From: Bradyrhizobium sp. 132
Lineage (GTDB): Bacteria > Pseudomonadota > Alphaproteobacteria > Rhizobiales > Xanthobacteraceae
Reading direction: 5' to 3'
DNA: 64,000 bases
Assembly (NCBI RefSeq): GCF_023074185.1
Contig: NZ_JADPKY010000126.1
Coordinates: forward strand, 124,001-188,000
Shown: positions 1-8,864 of the stretch, piece after piece
Layout: each line of letters opens with the position of its first letter
Position numbering within the stretch: position 1 is the first letter of the stretch
Notes under the pieces: generated by a model
Seen by the model: the letters and a program-made list of their open reading frames with translations, nothing else
Told to the model about the DNA's origin: nothing
The model's database searches: none
Translations under genes and position numbers: made by a program

Positions 1-1116
1 ACCGAGAGCTTCGAATTGGCCTTGAAGTCTTTCGATCTCGCTCTGCAGGAGGTTACCCGGGAGCGCGATCCGGCGGCCTGGGGGACGATCCAGAATGACC
101 TAGGTTCGGCGCTGTCCAAATTGGCAACCCGGAATGGCGACCAGAAAATGCTCGCTTCCGCAATCGACGCGTATCGGGCTTCGCTAGCGGTCAAGACGAG
201 GGAGCGATATCCTTACGACTGGGCGACGACGACCTATAATCTTGCTGGCGCGCTGTCCGACCTTGCGAAGGACGACTCCGGGGTAAAGCTGCTCGACGAG
301 GCGGCGATCTCCTATCGCGCAGCTCTCCAGGAGATCACGCAGGAACGATCCGGACTGGTCTGGGCAAGAGCCCAGACGAACCTGGGCAACGTACGGCTAC
401 GCCTGGGACGCTTGCGCCCAGGTACAGCCGACCTGGAAGCCGCGCTTGCGGCCTACACGGAGGCAACAAAGGAATGGACAATTGATAGTTCGCCTCTCGA
501 CTGGGCCATGGAACAGGACCACATCGGCGACGTCCTCTTCCTGCTTGCGATACGGACTTCGCAATCCCAGCGCTTCCAGGAAGCGGCCGATTCGTATCGA
601 CAGGCAATGGCAGTTAATCAGCGTGCCAACCGCATCTTCGACGCAGCCAGGAATCAAGCGGATTACTGTGTGGTGCTCTGGCTGGCGGGCGACCGAACCA
701 GCGACGAGTCCAAGAAGTCGGAAGCACAGCAATCATGTCAGCGGGTGGTGCGTTTAGCGATGGCGGTTGCGAACGCGGGAGATCGGATGCCGGCAGCAAC
801 GAGATTTCAAGCGGCCAAGATTCTCGGTGACCTGACCTACAAATTCGTTTTCGTTCGTGACTACGACGAAGCTGTTCGCATAGCAGATTTTGTCATTCCT
901 TCATTTCCCGAACTGAGCTGGGTGCAAATAAACAAGGCGCATGCCTTGATGCTGTCCGGGAAGACGCAGCAAGCTCTTGAAATCTATCAGGGTCTCATCT
1001 CAGGTCCCGATGCAGCCGACTTCAAGCAATCGATCCGTACCGACTTTCAACAACTGCGCAGTCTTGGACTCAATGCTCCGCTCATGGAAACTGTCGAAAA
1101 GAACATCAAAGACTAG
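1..1116 (+). CDS. TPR-repeat protein, 5' end outside the window
   Basis: The reading frame is open from the first base, so only the C-terminal ~371 residues are present and the TTG at 16 is not the true start. The first ~200 residues hold about four long TPR-like repeats of roughly 50 residues, each with an 'A..aYraaL...T.ER.p..WA..q.nLG..L' pattern. The remainder is helical, with a further TPR-like hairpin near the end. Such arrays usually mediate protein-protein contacts; no catalytic domain is visible and the partner is unknown. The gene converges on lpxB, and the two stop codons lie inside one CTAG tetranucleotide (1113-1116). Confidence 0.85.
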   Translation, partial: TESFELALKSFDLALQEVTRERDPAAWGTIQNDLGSALSKLATRNGDQKMLASAIDAYRASLAVKTRERYPYDWATTTYNLAGALSDLAKDDSGVKLLDEAAISYRAALQEITQERSGLVWARAQTNLGNVRLRLGRLRPGTADLEAALAAYTEATKEWTIDSSPLDWAMEQDHIGDVLFLLAIRTSQSQRFQEAADSYRQAMAVNQRANRIFDAARNQADYCVVLWLAGDRTSDESKKSEAQQSCQRVVRLAMAVANAGDRMPAATRFQAAKILGDLTYKFVFVRDYDEAVRIADFVIPSFPELSWVQINKAHALMLSGKTQQALEIYQGLISGPDAADFKQSIRTDFQQLRSLGLNAPLMETVEKNIKD

Positions 1117-2294
1117 CCTGTCCGGCGGCCCTTGCGCATCGTCGCCAGCACGATGTCGGCGGCAAGCACGCTCGGCGGCTTGTTGCCGGTCGCCATGATC
1201 TGATCGAGCTGGACGAACGCTTCGACCTGCTGCTTGCGCAGCGGTGAATCCGTCAGCAAGTCGGCGAGTGCCGGCGCCAGCTTCTCCGGCGTGCACTCCT
1301 CCTGCAGAAACTCCGGGATGACATCCTTGCCGATCACCAGATTGGCGAGGATCACCGAAGAGACGTTGACTGCGCGGCGGAGGATAAAGGCTTCGATCGC
1401 GCTGACGCGATAGGCCGTCACCATCGGAATGCCCGACAGCGCCAGCTCCAGCGTCACCGTGCCGGATTTCGCGAGCGCTGCATGCGCGATCCGGAAGGCG
1501 CCGCGCTTCTCGTTTTCACCAACCACGATCCGCGGCTTGACCGGCCAGTTCGCGATGCCTTCGCGGATGGTCGCTTCGAGATGCGGCATGGTCGGCAGCA
1601 TCAGTTCGACCGCGCGGCCTTCCGTCTGCAATCGACCGAGCGTCGCGCCGAATACGTCAAGATGGTGCCGGATCTCGCTGCGGCGGCTGCCGGGCAGCAC
1701 CAGCAAAACCGCCGGCTCGCCGTCGCGGCGCTTCTGCTCCTCCGCGTTCGGCCGCAGCGACGGCAGTTGCTCGATCAGGGGATGGCCGACATAGCTGCAT
1801 GGCGGCCCGCCGAGCTTGCGATATTCCTCCGGCTCGAACGGCAACAGGCCGAGCACATGGTCGACATAGCCGAGCATGGTCCGCGCCCGTCCCGGCCGCC
1901 AGGCCCAGAGCTGCGGCGAGACGTAGTCGACGATCGGGATCGCCGGATTGCGCGCCCGCACGCGGCGGGCGACACGGTGGGTGAAATCGGGACTGTCGAT
2001 GATGACGAGCGCGTCCGGCGCAGACTCGGTCACGGCCTCCACGGTCTCGCGGATCAGCCGCAGGATCTTTGGCAATTGCTGCACGACCGCGGCGAAACCG
2101 ACGATCGAGAGCTGCTCGATCGGAAACAGCGTCTCGAGCCCCTCGCGGGCCATGGTGCGGCCGCCGACGCCTACGAACTGCACACCGTCGCCGAGCCGCT
2201 GGCGCAGCACCTTCATCAGGGCGCTGCCGAGCCGGTCGCCGGATTCCTCCGTGGCGATCAGGAAGATCTTGCGCGTGGGATCGCGGCCTTGCAT
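1113..2294 (-). CDS. lpxB: Lipid-A-disaccharide synthase LpxB
   Basis: Glycosyltransferase that condenses UDP-2,3-diacylglucosamine with lipid X to form the lipid A disaccharide at the inner face of the inner membrane. The 393-residue product opens with the family pattern 'IFLIATEESGDRLG' and contains 'FVGVGGRTMAREGLETLFP', 'PGSRRSEIRHHL' and the C-terminal 'KSGTVTLELALSGIPMV' stretch. Length matches the family. The ATG at 2294 shares one base with the lpxI stop; a GTG one codon earlier is possible but less likely. It is the last gene of the minus-strand lpx cluster and uses the product of lpxI directly. Confidence 0.97.
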   Translation of the reverse strand: MQGRDPTRKIFLIATEESGDRLGSALMKVLRQRLGDGVQFVGVGGRTMAREGLETLFPIEQLSIVGFAAVVQQLPKILRLIRETVEAVTESAPDALVIIDSPDFTHRVARRVRARNPAIPIVDYVSPQLWAWRPGRARTMLGYVDHVLGLLPFEPEEYRKLGGPPCSYVGHPLIEQLPSLRPNAEEQKRRDGEPAVLLVLPGSRRSEIRHHLDVFGATLGRLQTEGRAVELMLPTMPHLEATIREGIANWPVKPRIVVGENEKRGAFRIAHAALAKSGTVTLELALSGIPMVTAYRVSAIEAFILRRAVNVSSVILANLVIGKDVIPEFLQEECTPEKLAPALADLLTDSPLRKQQVEAFVQLDQIMATGNKPPSVLAADIVLATMRKGRRTG

Positions 2295-3163
2295 CACGCC
2301 GGCAGGCCGATGACGAAGAGATATTTTGTGTCGGCGAACGCGATCATCGCCTGCGGCTCGGCGGCGATAGTATTGCCGGCGACGACGGCAATGCCGGCGA
2401 GCCCCGCGACGGCGACGCCCTCGAGGGTGCGCGGGCCGATCGTCGGCAGGTCGAAGCGCAAATCCTGCCCGCTCTTTGGGACCTTCACCAGCACGCCGCG
2501 CCCGGTGGCGGCGCGGATGCGGCCCTCTTCGCGCAGGCGCGCCACGCGCGCGAGCAGCGCATCGGTGCCCTCGATATCCTCGACCGCCACCACATGGCCG
2601 TCGATCACGACCGCAGCCTGGCCGATGTCGAACGGACCGAGCGCGGTCAGCACCGCGCGTCCGCGCTCGATGTCGGTCTTGCCGGTGTCGCTCGGCCAGG
2701 CGCGGCTGATGCAGCCCTCGGGCATCAGCAGGTCGGGCGCGACATCCCGAATCCCGACCATGCGAAAGCCGCCCTGCTCGAGAATGCGCCCGACGCCGGA
2801 CAACAAATGATCGTCGCCGCCGCGGAAGGCGCGGATGACATTGCCGAGCAGCCGGAGCGTTGTGAAGTCGACCCGGACCTCCGAGAGCGAAGGCCGTACC
2901 AGCGTGCCGATGAAGATCAGGTCCCGGCAGCCTTCTTCGCGAAACAGCCGCATGGCGCGGCCAAGCTGGCCAACCGAAATCCAGCGGTGACGGAATTTCT
3001 CCACTCGCGCCGGATCGCAGGCCCCCCGAAGGGGAAACAGCACCGGTGTGATGCCGCGGGCGGCGAGCGAGTCGGCAACCGCGAACGGCATCGCGCCGCC
3101 GCCTGCGATCACGCCGACCGGCGATGAAATCTCCGAAGCCGCCGATGTCATGCCCGCGGCCAT
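2294..3163 (-). CDS. lpxI: UDP-2,3-diacylglucosamine pyrophosphatase LpxI
   Basis: Hydrolyses UDP-2,3-diacylglucosamine to lipid X, replacing LpxH in most alphaproteobacteria (DUF1009/LpxI family). Seen: N-terminal 'GVIAGGGAMPFAVADSL', central 'DLIFIGTL.RPSL' and C-terminal 'VLVKVPKSGQDLRFDLP' followed by 'TIGPRTLE'. The open frame runs further upstream into lpxA, but residues before position ~3163 are not LpxI-like. ATG 3163 (289 aa), 7 bases after the lpxA stop, or ATG 3151 (285 aa) are the realistic starts. It lies between lpxA and lpxB, consistent with its step in lipid A synthesis. Confidence 0.93.
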   Translation of the reverse strand: MAAGMTSAASEISSPVGVIAGGGAMPFAVADSLAARGITPVLFPLRGACDPARVEKFRHRWISVGQLGRAMRLFREEGCRDLIFIGTLVRPSLSEVRVDFTTLRLLGNVIRAFRGGDDHLLSGVGRILEQGGFRMVGIRDVAPDLLMPEGCISRAWPSDTGKTDIERGRAVLTALGPFDIGQAAVVIDGHVVAVEDIEGTDALLARVARLREEGRIRAATGRGVLVKVPKSGQDLRFDLPTIGPRTLEGVAVAGLAGIAVVAGNTIAAEPQAMIAFADTKYLFVIGLPA

Positions 3164-3170
3164 TCCATCA

Positions 3171-3965
3171 TCACTTCGCGATGGCGGGAAGACAGAGCGG
3201 GCGATGCTTGCCCTTGCCGATGAAGTCGAGGATTTCGGCGATCGCCGGATCTTCACCGGCGAGCGGCCGCGCCGTCTCCAAGCGTTCGGCAAAGGTGCCG
3301 GGCCCATGGAAGAGTTTCTGGTAAAACGCGCGCACGGTCGCAAGCCGCTGCTTGGTAAACTTGCGCCGCTTCATGCCGATCAGGTTGAGGCCTTCCAGCG
3401 CCGCATACTGGCCGTTGACCAGCCCGAACGGAATGACGTCGTCGCGCACGCCGCACACGCCGCCGACCATCACCTGCGGGCCGATGCGCGTGAACTGATG
3501 CACCGCGGACAGACCGCCGATGAAGACGAAATCACCAATCTCGCAATGACCGCCGAGCGTCGCCGAGGTGGCGAAGATCACGTCGTTGCCGACATGGCAG
3601 TCGTGGCCGACATGGCTGCAATTCATGAAATAGTTGCGGTCGCCGACCTCTGTGATTCCGCCGCCTGTGACGGTGCCGGCGTTCATGGTCACGGATTCGC
3701 GGATGGTGCAGCCCGAGCCAATCTTGAGCTTCGTCAATTCGCCGCGATAGCTGAGCGATTGCGGCGGCGTGCCGAGCGAGGCGAAGGGATAGATGGTGCA
3801 ATCGTCGCCGATCGTGGTTTGCGCGGTGATATGCACATGTCCGATCAGCTTGCAGTTCGCGCCGATCACGACATTGGCGCCGATGATGCAATAAGGTCCG
3901 ATCTCGGTGCCCTCGCCGATCACGGCGCCGTCCTCGACCCGTGCGGTGGGATCAATCTTGCTCAT
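3171..3965 (-). CDS. lpxA: Acyl-ACP--UDP-N-acetylglucosamine O-acyltransferase LpxA
   Basis: First step of lipid A synthesis: 3-O-acylation of UDP-GlcNAc. The 264-residue product begins 'MSKIDPTARVEDGAVIGEGT' and shows a left-handed beta-helix of hexapeptide repeats over about residues 5-190. It contains the catalytic-histidine region 'SHVGHDCHVGNDV' and a C-terminal helical domain with 'GLNLIGMKRR'. ATG 3965 is preferred over the TTG at 3968. The upstream neighbour 4141-4464 runs on the opposite strand, so lpxA is separated from fabZ and probably has its own promoter in 3966-4140. Confidence 0.97.
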   Translation of the reverse strand: MSKIDPTARVEDGAVIGEGTEIGPYCIIGANVVIGANCKLIGHVHITAQTTIGDDCTIYPFASLGTPPQSLSYRGELTKLKIGSGCTIRESVTMNAGTVTGGGITEVGDRNYFMNCSHVGHDCHVGNDVIFATSATLGGHCEIGDFVFIGGLSAVHQFTRIGPQVMVGGVCGVRDDVIPFGLVNGQYAALEGLNLIGMKRRKFTKQRLATVRAFYQKLFHGPGTFAERLETARPLAGEDPAIAEILDFIGKGKHRPLCLPAIAK

Positions 3966-4140
3966 CAAGCAATCAAACTCGTCAAGAAGGGCTGGTTATG
4001 CGTTGAAGTCATTCGATTTTCCGGTGGTTAGCGCGACTATGCCCGATCTGTCTAGTGACGTATCATCTCGCCGTGTTTCAAGTGCCGGATGAGGCAACCT
4101 TCCCGGCTCATCAACAAGTTCACACGGAGCTTCAGCTGTC

Positions 4141-4464
4141 GTGGTCAGGGCCCTGACACTTCTGCTCGCACAGCTCGCGGCTGCACCGATCGTCTCCGAA
4201 ACGGTCGAGACCGGCGAACTTCGCCCCACCGACCTCGCGACGTTCGAATGCCGCGACATCAGCCGCAGCACGGTGCTTCCGCGCGTCTGCTACGACCGGG
4301 CGCAGCAGAACCTCGTAGTCGCGGTCGACGGCAGGTATGACCGCTATTGCGCCGTCGCGGCCGAGACCGTCGACAGCCTCCTGGGCGCTCCGTCCATGGG
4401 CCAGTTCTTCAACCGGAATATCAAGCGCGAGGCAGCCGGCAGCCGCTACGACTGCCGCGCATGA
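4141..4464 (+). CDS. Small secreted KTSC-like protein
   Basis: A 107-residue product with a GTG start, preceded by GGAG about ten bases upstream. Residues 1-19 form a short hydrophobic signal-like segment ending in 'AAAP'. The rest resembles the KTSC domain: 'S.STVLPRVCYD...LVVAVDGRYDRYC', then 'GAPSMGQFFNRNIKREAAG'. KTSC domains are small and often associated with nucleic-acid or lysyl-tRNA synthetase proteins; no function is known for exported versions. Three cysteines remain in the mature part. It sits on the plus strand between lpxA and fabZ, divergent from lpxA and converging on fabZ (10 bases between stops). The domain call is by motif memory. Confidence 0.7.
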   Translation: MVRALTLLLAQLAAAPIVSETVETGELRPTDLATFECRDISRSTVLPRVCYDRAQQNLVVAVDGRYDRYCAVAAETVDSLLGAPSMGQFFNRNIKREAAGSRYDCRA

Positions 4465-4474
4465 ACCGGACCGT

Positions 4475-4936
4475 TCAGTCGGTCAGCATGGCGCCGACGT
4501 CGGCTTCCGCGACCACCTGGCCGTTGACCTTGGCATCGCCGTGAAACCACCACATCGCCTTGCGGCGCCCGACCGAGCGCATGTGATACTCGATGGTGTC
4601 GCCGGGCAGCACGGGCTTGCGAAACTTGCACTTGTCGATGGTGAGGAAATAAACCGCCCGCGGCTTCTCGGTGCCCTCGACCGACTTGATGCCGATTACG
4701 CCCGCGGTCTGCGCCATCGCCTCGATCATCATCACGCCGGGATAGACCGGACGATCCGGGAAATGGCCCTGGAACTGCGGCTCGTTGAAGGTGACGTTCT
4801 TGATGCCGATGCCGCTGTAATCGGTGCGGATGTTGATCACGCGATCAATCAGCAACATCGGAAAACGGTGCGGGAGCGTTTGCAGAATCATATTGATGTC
4901 CACAAGCTCGAACCTGACCGGTGCTTCGTCCGTCAC
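4475..4936 (-). CDS. fabZ: 3-hydroxyacyl-ACP dehydratase FabZ
   Basis: Dehydrates 3-hydroxyacyl-ACP in type II fatty-acid synthesis and controls the 3-hydroxyacyl-ACP pool shared with LpxA/LpxD. The hotdog-fold product (153 aa) contains 'LPHRFPMLLIDRV' with the catalytic His and 'GHFPDRPVYPGVMMIEAMAQ' with the catalytic Glu. I chose GTG 4936 because AGGAGG lies seven bases upstream; its GTGA overlaps the lpxD stop, indicating translational coupling. The longer open frame to 5044 lies inside lpxD and is not family-like. Confidence 0.97.
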   Translation of the reverse strand: MTDEAPVRFELVDINMILQTLPHRFPMLLIDRVINIRTDYSGIGIKNVTFNEPQFQGHFPDRPVYPGVMMIEAMAQTAGVIGIKSVEGTEKPRAVYFLTIDKCKFRKPVLPGDTIEYHMRSVGRRKAMWWFHGDAKVNGQVVAEADVGAMLTD

Positions 4937-6000
4937 TCCCGTTCCTCCTGCTTCGGCTCGGCCTTGCCGTCGCGCGCCAAGCGCTCCACCGCCAAGATTT
5001 CCTTGAACCACTGCCTGGTCGGCTTGGCAAAAAAACCACCCCAACGTCCGTTGGGAGGAACGTCGTCCTTGACGCCACTCATGGCAGTCACCTGAGCTCC
5101 ATCCCCGATCTTGACGTGATTGTTGATACCCACCTTCGCGCCCAGCGCCACGTTGTCACCGAGGGTCAGACTGCCGGCGAGGCCGATCTGGGCTGCCAGC
5201 AGGCAGTGCCGGCCGATGGTCACATTGTGGCCGATCTGGACCTGATTGTCGATTTTGGTGCCTTCCCCGATCACGGTGTCGCGCAAGGACCCGCGATCAA
5301 TGGTGGTGCCGGCGCCGACCTCCACATTGTTCTGGATCAGCACGCGGCCGGTCTGGGGTACCTTCAGATGGCCCTCGGGACCGAAGAAGATGAAGCCGTA
5401 GCCGTCCTGGCCGATCGAGCAGCCGGGGTGGATCAGCACGTCATTGCCGATCAGGGCGCACTGGATGGCGGTGCGCGCGCCGACATTGCAGTCCCGGCCG
5501 ATCTTGACTCCGGGGCCGATCACGGCCCCCACACCGACCACCGTGCCGCTGCCGATTTCCACGTCCGGGCCGATCACGGCCAGGGGATCGACGATCACGC
5601 CGTCCTCGAGCCGGGCCGTGGGGTCGATGATCGCCGACGGCGCGATGCCGTCGTTACCGGTCCAGGATTGCGGCCGGAGCGCGTCGCCATGCCACTCCCG
5701 CGCGATCCTGACGAAGGCCCGGAACGGCTGCGTCGCCCGCAGCACGGCCACATGCGCGGGCACCTTGGCCTCGAAACGCGGACTCACCAGGCAAGCTCCG
5801 GCCTTGGTCGCCTTGAGCTCGTCGGCATATTTGAGATTGTCGAAGAACGTCAGGTGCATCGGGCCGGCTTCGTCGAGCGAAGCCAGACCCGTGATGATTT
5901 GGCCGCCCTTGGCGGGATCGACCAGCTCCGCCTTGGTCAGCGTGGCAATGTCAGCCAACGCTGAGGCAGGCGGTTTTGTGAAGAAGGTCGGCTGCGCCAT
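4933..6000 (-). CDS. lpxD: UDP-3-O-acylglucosamine N-acyltransferase LpxD
   Basis: Third step of lipid A synthesis, N-acylating UDP-3-O-acylglucosamine. The product (355 aa from ATG 6000, preceded by GGGGTGGA) has an N-terminal uridine-binding domain ('MAQPTFFTKPP...LADIATLT'). A long hexapeptide-repeat beta helix follows (about residues 100-300), with 'GYGFIFFGPEGHLKVPQTGRV' and 'QIGHNVTIGRHCLLAAQ' carrying the catalytic His. A short C-terminal helix ends the protein. It overlaps fabZ and lies 125 bases downstream of bamA. Confidence 0.97.
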   Translation of the reverse strand: MAQPTFFTKPPASALADIATLTKAELVDPAKGGQIITGLASLDEAGPMHLTFFDNLKYADELKATKAGACLVSPRFEAKVPAHVAVLRATQPFRAFVRIAREWHGDALRPQSWTGNDGIAPSAIIDPTARLEDGVIVDPLAVIGPDVEIGSGTVVGVGAVIGPGVKIGRDCNVGARTAIQCALIGNDVLIHPGCSIGQDGYGFIFFGPEGHLKVPQTGRVLIQNNVEVGAGTTIDRGSLRDTVIGEGTKIDNQVQIGHNVTIGRHCLLAAQIGLAGSLTLGDNVALGAKVGINNHVKIGDGAQVTAMSGVKDDVPPNGRWGGFFAKPTRQWFKEILAVERLARDGKAEPKQEERE

Positions 6001-6125
6001 TCCACCCCATCGCGGTCCGGCTTCGGCATGAAGCGGCAAGACCGCATCATGCCTCATCTCTTAAATCGGCACGATCCCTTTCGGAAACCGGCTCCAGTGA
6101 TCCGGATCGTGCCGTGCTGATCGAA

Positions 6126-8678
6126 TTAGAACGAGGTGCCGCCGCCGAACCGGAACTCCTGCGTACGGTCGTACTTGCCCTTGCTGAGCGGCAAGGCGTA
6201 GTCGAAGCGCAGCGGACCGAACGGCGACTGCCAGATCAGGCCGACACCGACCGACGATCGGATCACCTTGCTGTCGTCGTAGATCAGGCCGGTACAGGTA
6301 CCTGGCGTCGCCGGATTGGTGGTCGAAGCCGTGCAGCCGGAGTTAAACGGCGTGGTCGTTTCGCCAGTCACTCCCCACGTCGTCGGCCCCTTATAGTCAT
6401 ACAGGCCGCCGGCATCGGCATAGACCGCGCCCTTCAGACCAACTTCCTTCGGCAGGAACCAGAACGGCATCTGCAATTCGACCGAAGCGCCCCAATACTT
6501 GGTGCCGCCAAGGGCGTCCTGCGTGTCGTATGGGTTGATGTCGCGCGGGCCGATGCCGTTCGGGGCGAAACCGCGGACGAGGTTCGGGCCCATCTGGAAA
6601 TGATCGAGCATGCGCAGGTCGTTGGAGCCGATCTTGTTCAGCATGCCGCTCTGCAAATGGACGAGGCCGACGACGTCAGACACCAGCGGAGCGTAGTACT
6701 TAGCGTCGATGACGGACTTCAGGTAGGAGACGTCGCCGCCGACGCCGGCGAAATCCTGCCGGAAATCGACGAGCAGACCGTCGGTGGGGTTCTTGTTGTT
6801 GTCCAGCGTGTTGTAGGTCAGCGTGTAGCCGAGCGCCGAGGTCAGGGTCTTGCCGCCCGCAAGCTCCTTGCGCACCGGCAGCGAAGCTTCACCGTCGCTG
6901 TAGCAGCCGAGGCCGTTGGTCGAGGCAAGGCTCATGCCAATGGAGTTGGCAAAGGCCGGACTCGGATTGAAGGCAGGATTAGGAGTGCCATCAGGCAGCG
7001 TCTGCACGTTGTTACAGTTCGCGAGGTAGGACGGCAACGTGATTTCCTGCTGGTAGATCGAGTAGCGCAGCTGCAGCGACAGATCTTCACGCAAGGCGAA
7101 ACCGAGGCGCGGCGAGAAGCCCAGCGTCTTGGTGCCGTAGGAGATGTAGCTGTTGGACAGCTGCTGGCGCTGATAGAAGTCGAGACCCAGCGCAACACGA
7201 TAGTCGAGCAAATAGGGCTCGACGAACGACAGCGAGTAGCCGCGGGCGTACTGGCCATAGGTCACCGACGCCTTGGCGAACAGGCCGCGGCCGAGCAAAT
7301 TGCGTTCGGAAACCGAGACTTCGGCCAGCGCGCCGTCGGTGGTGGAATAACCGCCCGAGACCGAGAAGTCGCCGGTCGATTTCTCTTCCATGTCGACGAG
7401 CAGGATCACGCGGTCGCTCGACGAACCGGGCTCCGTCGTGATCTTCACGCTCTTGAAATAGTCGAGGTTCTTCAAGCGCCGCTCGGCACGGTCGACCAGC
7501 GCGCGGTTGTAGGCATCACCCTCAGAGACGTCGAACTCACGACGGATCACGTAGTCGCGCGTGCGGGTGTTGCCGCGAAGGTTGATACGCTCGATATAGG
7601 TGCGCGGGCCCTCGTCGATGTTGAACACGACCGACACGGTGTGCGCCTCGAAGTTGCGGTCGCCGCCGGGACGGACCACGGCGAAGGCATAACCGCGGCG
7701 CGAGGCCTCGATCTGCATCTCCTCGACCGACTTCTCGACCGATTCGACGTTGTAGAGCGAGCCGACATTGATGCGCGAATAGTTGCGCATCGAGGTGGGA
7801 TCGAAGTTCGGAATGCTGGAGCGGAAGTCGATCGCGCCGACGCGGTATTGCGAGCCTTCTTCGATCTTGAAGGTGACGTTGAAGCCCTTCTTCTCCGGAT
7901 CGTATTCGGTGAGCGCGGCCACGACCTGGACGTCGGCGAAGCCGTTCTTGAGATAGAAGCGGCGGATCAGGTCGCGGTCGGCTTCGACGCGATCGGGATC
8001 GTAGATGTCGCTGCTGGCGAGGAAGCTCAGCAGGTTCGATTCGTGCGTCTTGATGACGTCGCGCAGCCGGTAGGACGAGAACGCGCTGTTGCCGACGAAT
8101 TCGATCGACTTGACGCCGGTCTTGGAGCCCTCCTCGACCGTGAAGATGAGATCGACGCGGTTGTTGGGCTGCTCGATGATCTCAGGGGTGACGCGAACGT
8201 CGTAGCGGCCGGAGCGGCGATAGATTTCAGCGATTCGCAGCGTGTCGGACTGCACCATGGCCCGGGAAAAGGTGCCGCGGGCCTTGGACTGGACTTCGGC
8301 AGTGAGCTGCTCGTCCTTGATCTTCTTGTTGCCCTCGAAGGCAATGCGGCCAATCACCGGGTTTTCCACCACGGAGACGACGATCTGGCCACCGGCACCG
8401 CGGTTGATCCTGACGTCCTGGAACAGACCGGTCTCGATCAACGCCTTGAGGCCGTCGTCGATGGCACCTTGATCCAGGCGACCGCCGGGACCCGCCTTGA
8501 AATAGGAGCGGATCGTCTCCACCTCGACACGGCGATTTCCTTCAACGGAAATCGACTGCACCGTCTGAGCGAGCGCAGACGAAGACACGAAAGCAGCCCC
8601 AACCGGGGCAAGCACCGGCGCGCCGAACATGATCAGGGTTGCGAGCAAGCCCCCCCGGAGTCGCAGTCCAAACTTCAT
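6126..8678 (-). CDS. bamA: Outer membrane protein assembly factor BamA
   Basis: Central Omp85 component that inserts beta-barrel proteins into the outer membrane. The ~850-residue product has a signal peptide (about 1-37, ending 'SSALAQ'), five POTRA repeats (about 38-420, e.g. 'VQSISVEGNRRVEVETIRSY' and 'INLRGNTRTRDYVIRREF') and a C-terminal 16-strand barrel. The barrel includes 'VRGFAPNGIGPRD' (the conserved VRGF loop) and ends in Phe. ATG 8678 gives a clean signal peptide; an in-frame ATG at 8699 adds seven residues. It follows rseP, the usual alphaproteobacterial order. Confidence 0.97.
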   Translation of the reverse strand: MKFGLRLRGGLLATLIMFGAPVLAPVGAAFVSSSALAQTVQSISVEGNRRVEVETIRSYFKAGPGGRLDQGAIDDGLKALIETGLFQDVRINRGAGGQIVVSVVENPVIGRIAFEGNKKIKDEQLTAEVQSKARGTFSRAMVQSDTLRIAEIYRRSGRYDVRVTPEIIEQPNNRVDLIFTVEEGSKTGVKSIEFVGNSAFSSYRLRDVIKTHESNLLSFLASSDIYDPDRVEADRDLIRRFYLKNGFADVQVVAALTEYDPEKKGFNVTFKIEEGSQYRVGAIDFRSSIPNFDPTSMRNYSRINVGSLYNVESVEKSVEEMQIEASRRGYAFAVVRPGGDRNFEAHTVSVVFNIDEGPRTYIERINLRGNTRTRDYVIRREFDVSEGDAYNRALVDRAERRLKNLDYFKSVKITTEPGSSSDRVILLVDMEEKSTGDFSVSGGYSTTDGALAEVSVSERNLLGRGLFAKASVTYGQYARGYSLSFVEPYLLDYRVALGLDFYQRQQLSNSYISYGTKTLGFSPRLGFALREDLSLQLRYSIYQQEITLPSYLANCNNVQTLPDGTPNPAFNPSPAFANSIGMSLASTNGLGCYSDGEASLPVRKELAGGKTLTSALGYTLTYNTLDNNKNPTDGLLVDFRQDFAGVGGDVSYLKSVIDAKYYAPLVSDVVGLVHLQSGMLNKIGSNDLRMLDHFQMGPNLVRGFAPNGIGPRDINPYDTQDALGGTKYWGASVELQMPFWFLPKEVGLKGAVYADAGGLYDYKGPTTWGVTGETTTPFNSGCTASTTNPATPGTCTGLIYDDSKVIRSSVGVGLIWQSPFGPLRFDYALPLSKGKYDRTQEFRFGGGTSF

Positions 8679-8864
8679 TGCGCAGCGCGCCCTTATCATT
8701 CCGCACCAGACCCAACCCCAACGCCGGTCTGGAGATTCCCCAAGTTCAAGCCGCTTGTAGCCAATTTAAACGACGCCGCAAACGGCCGAGCGCGCCGTAA
8801 TTTCATTTTCATTCCAAGACGTTGCCCAAGAGCAACGCCCAGCAACGCCACAAAAAAACCCCTA

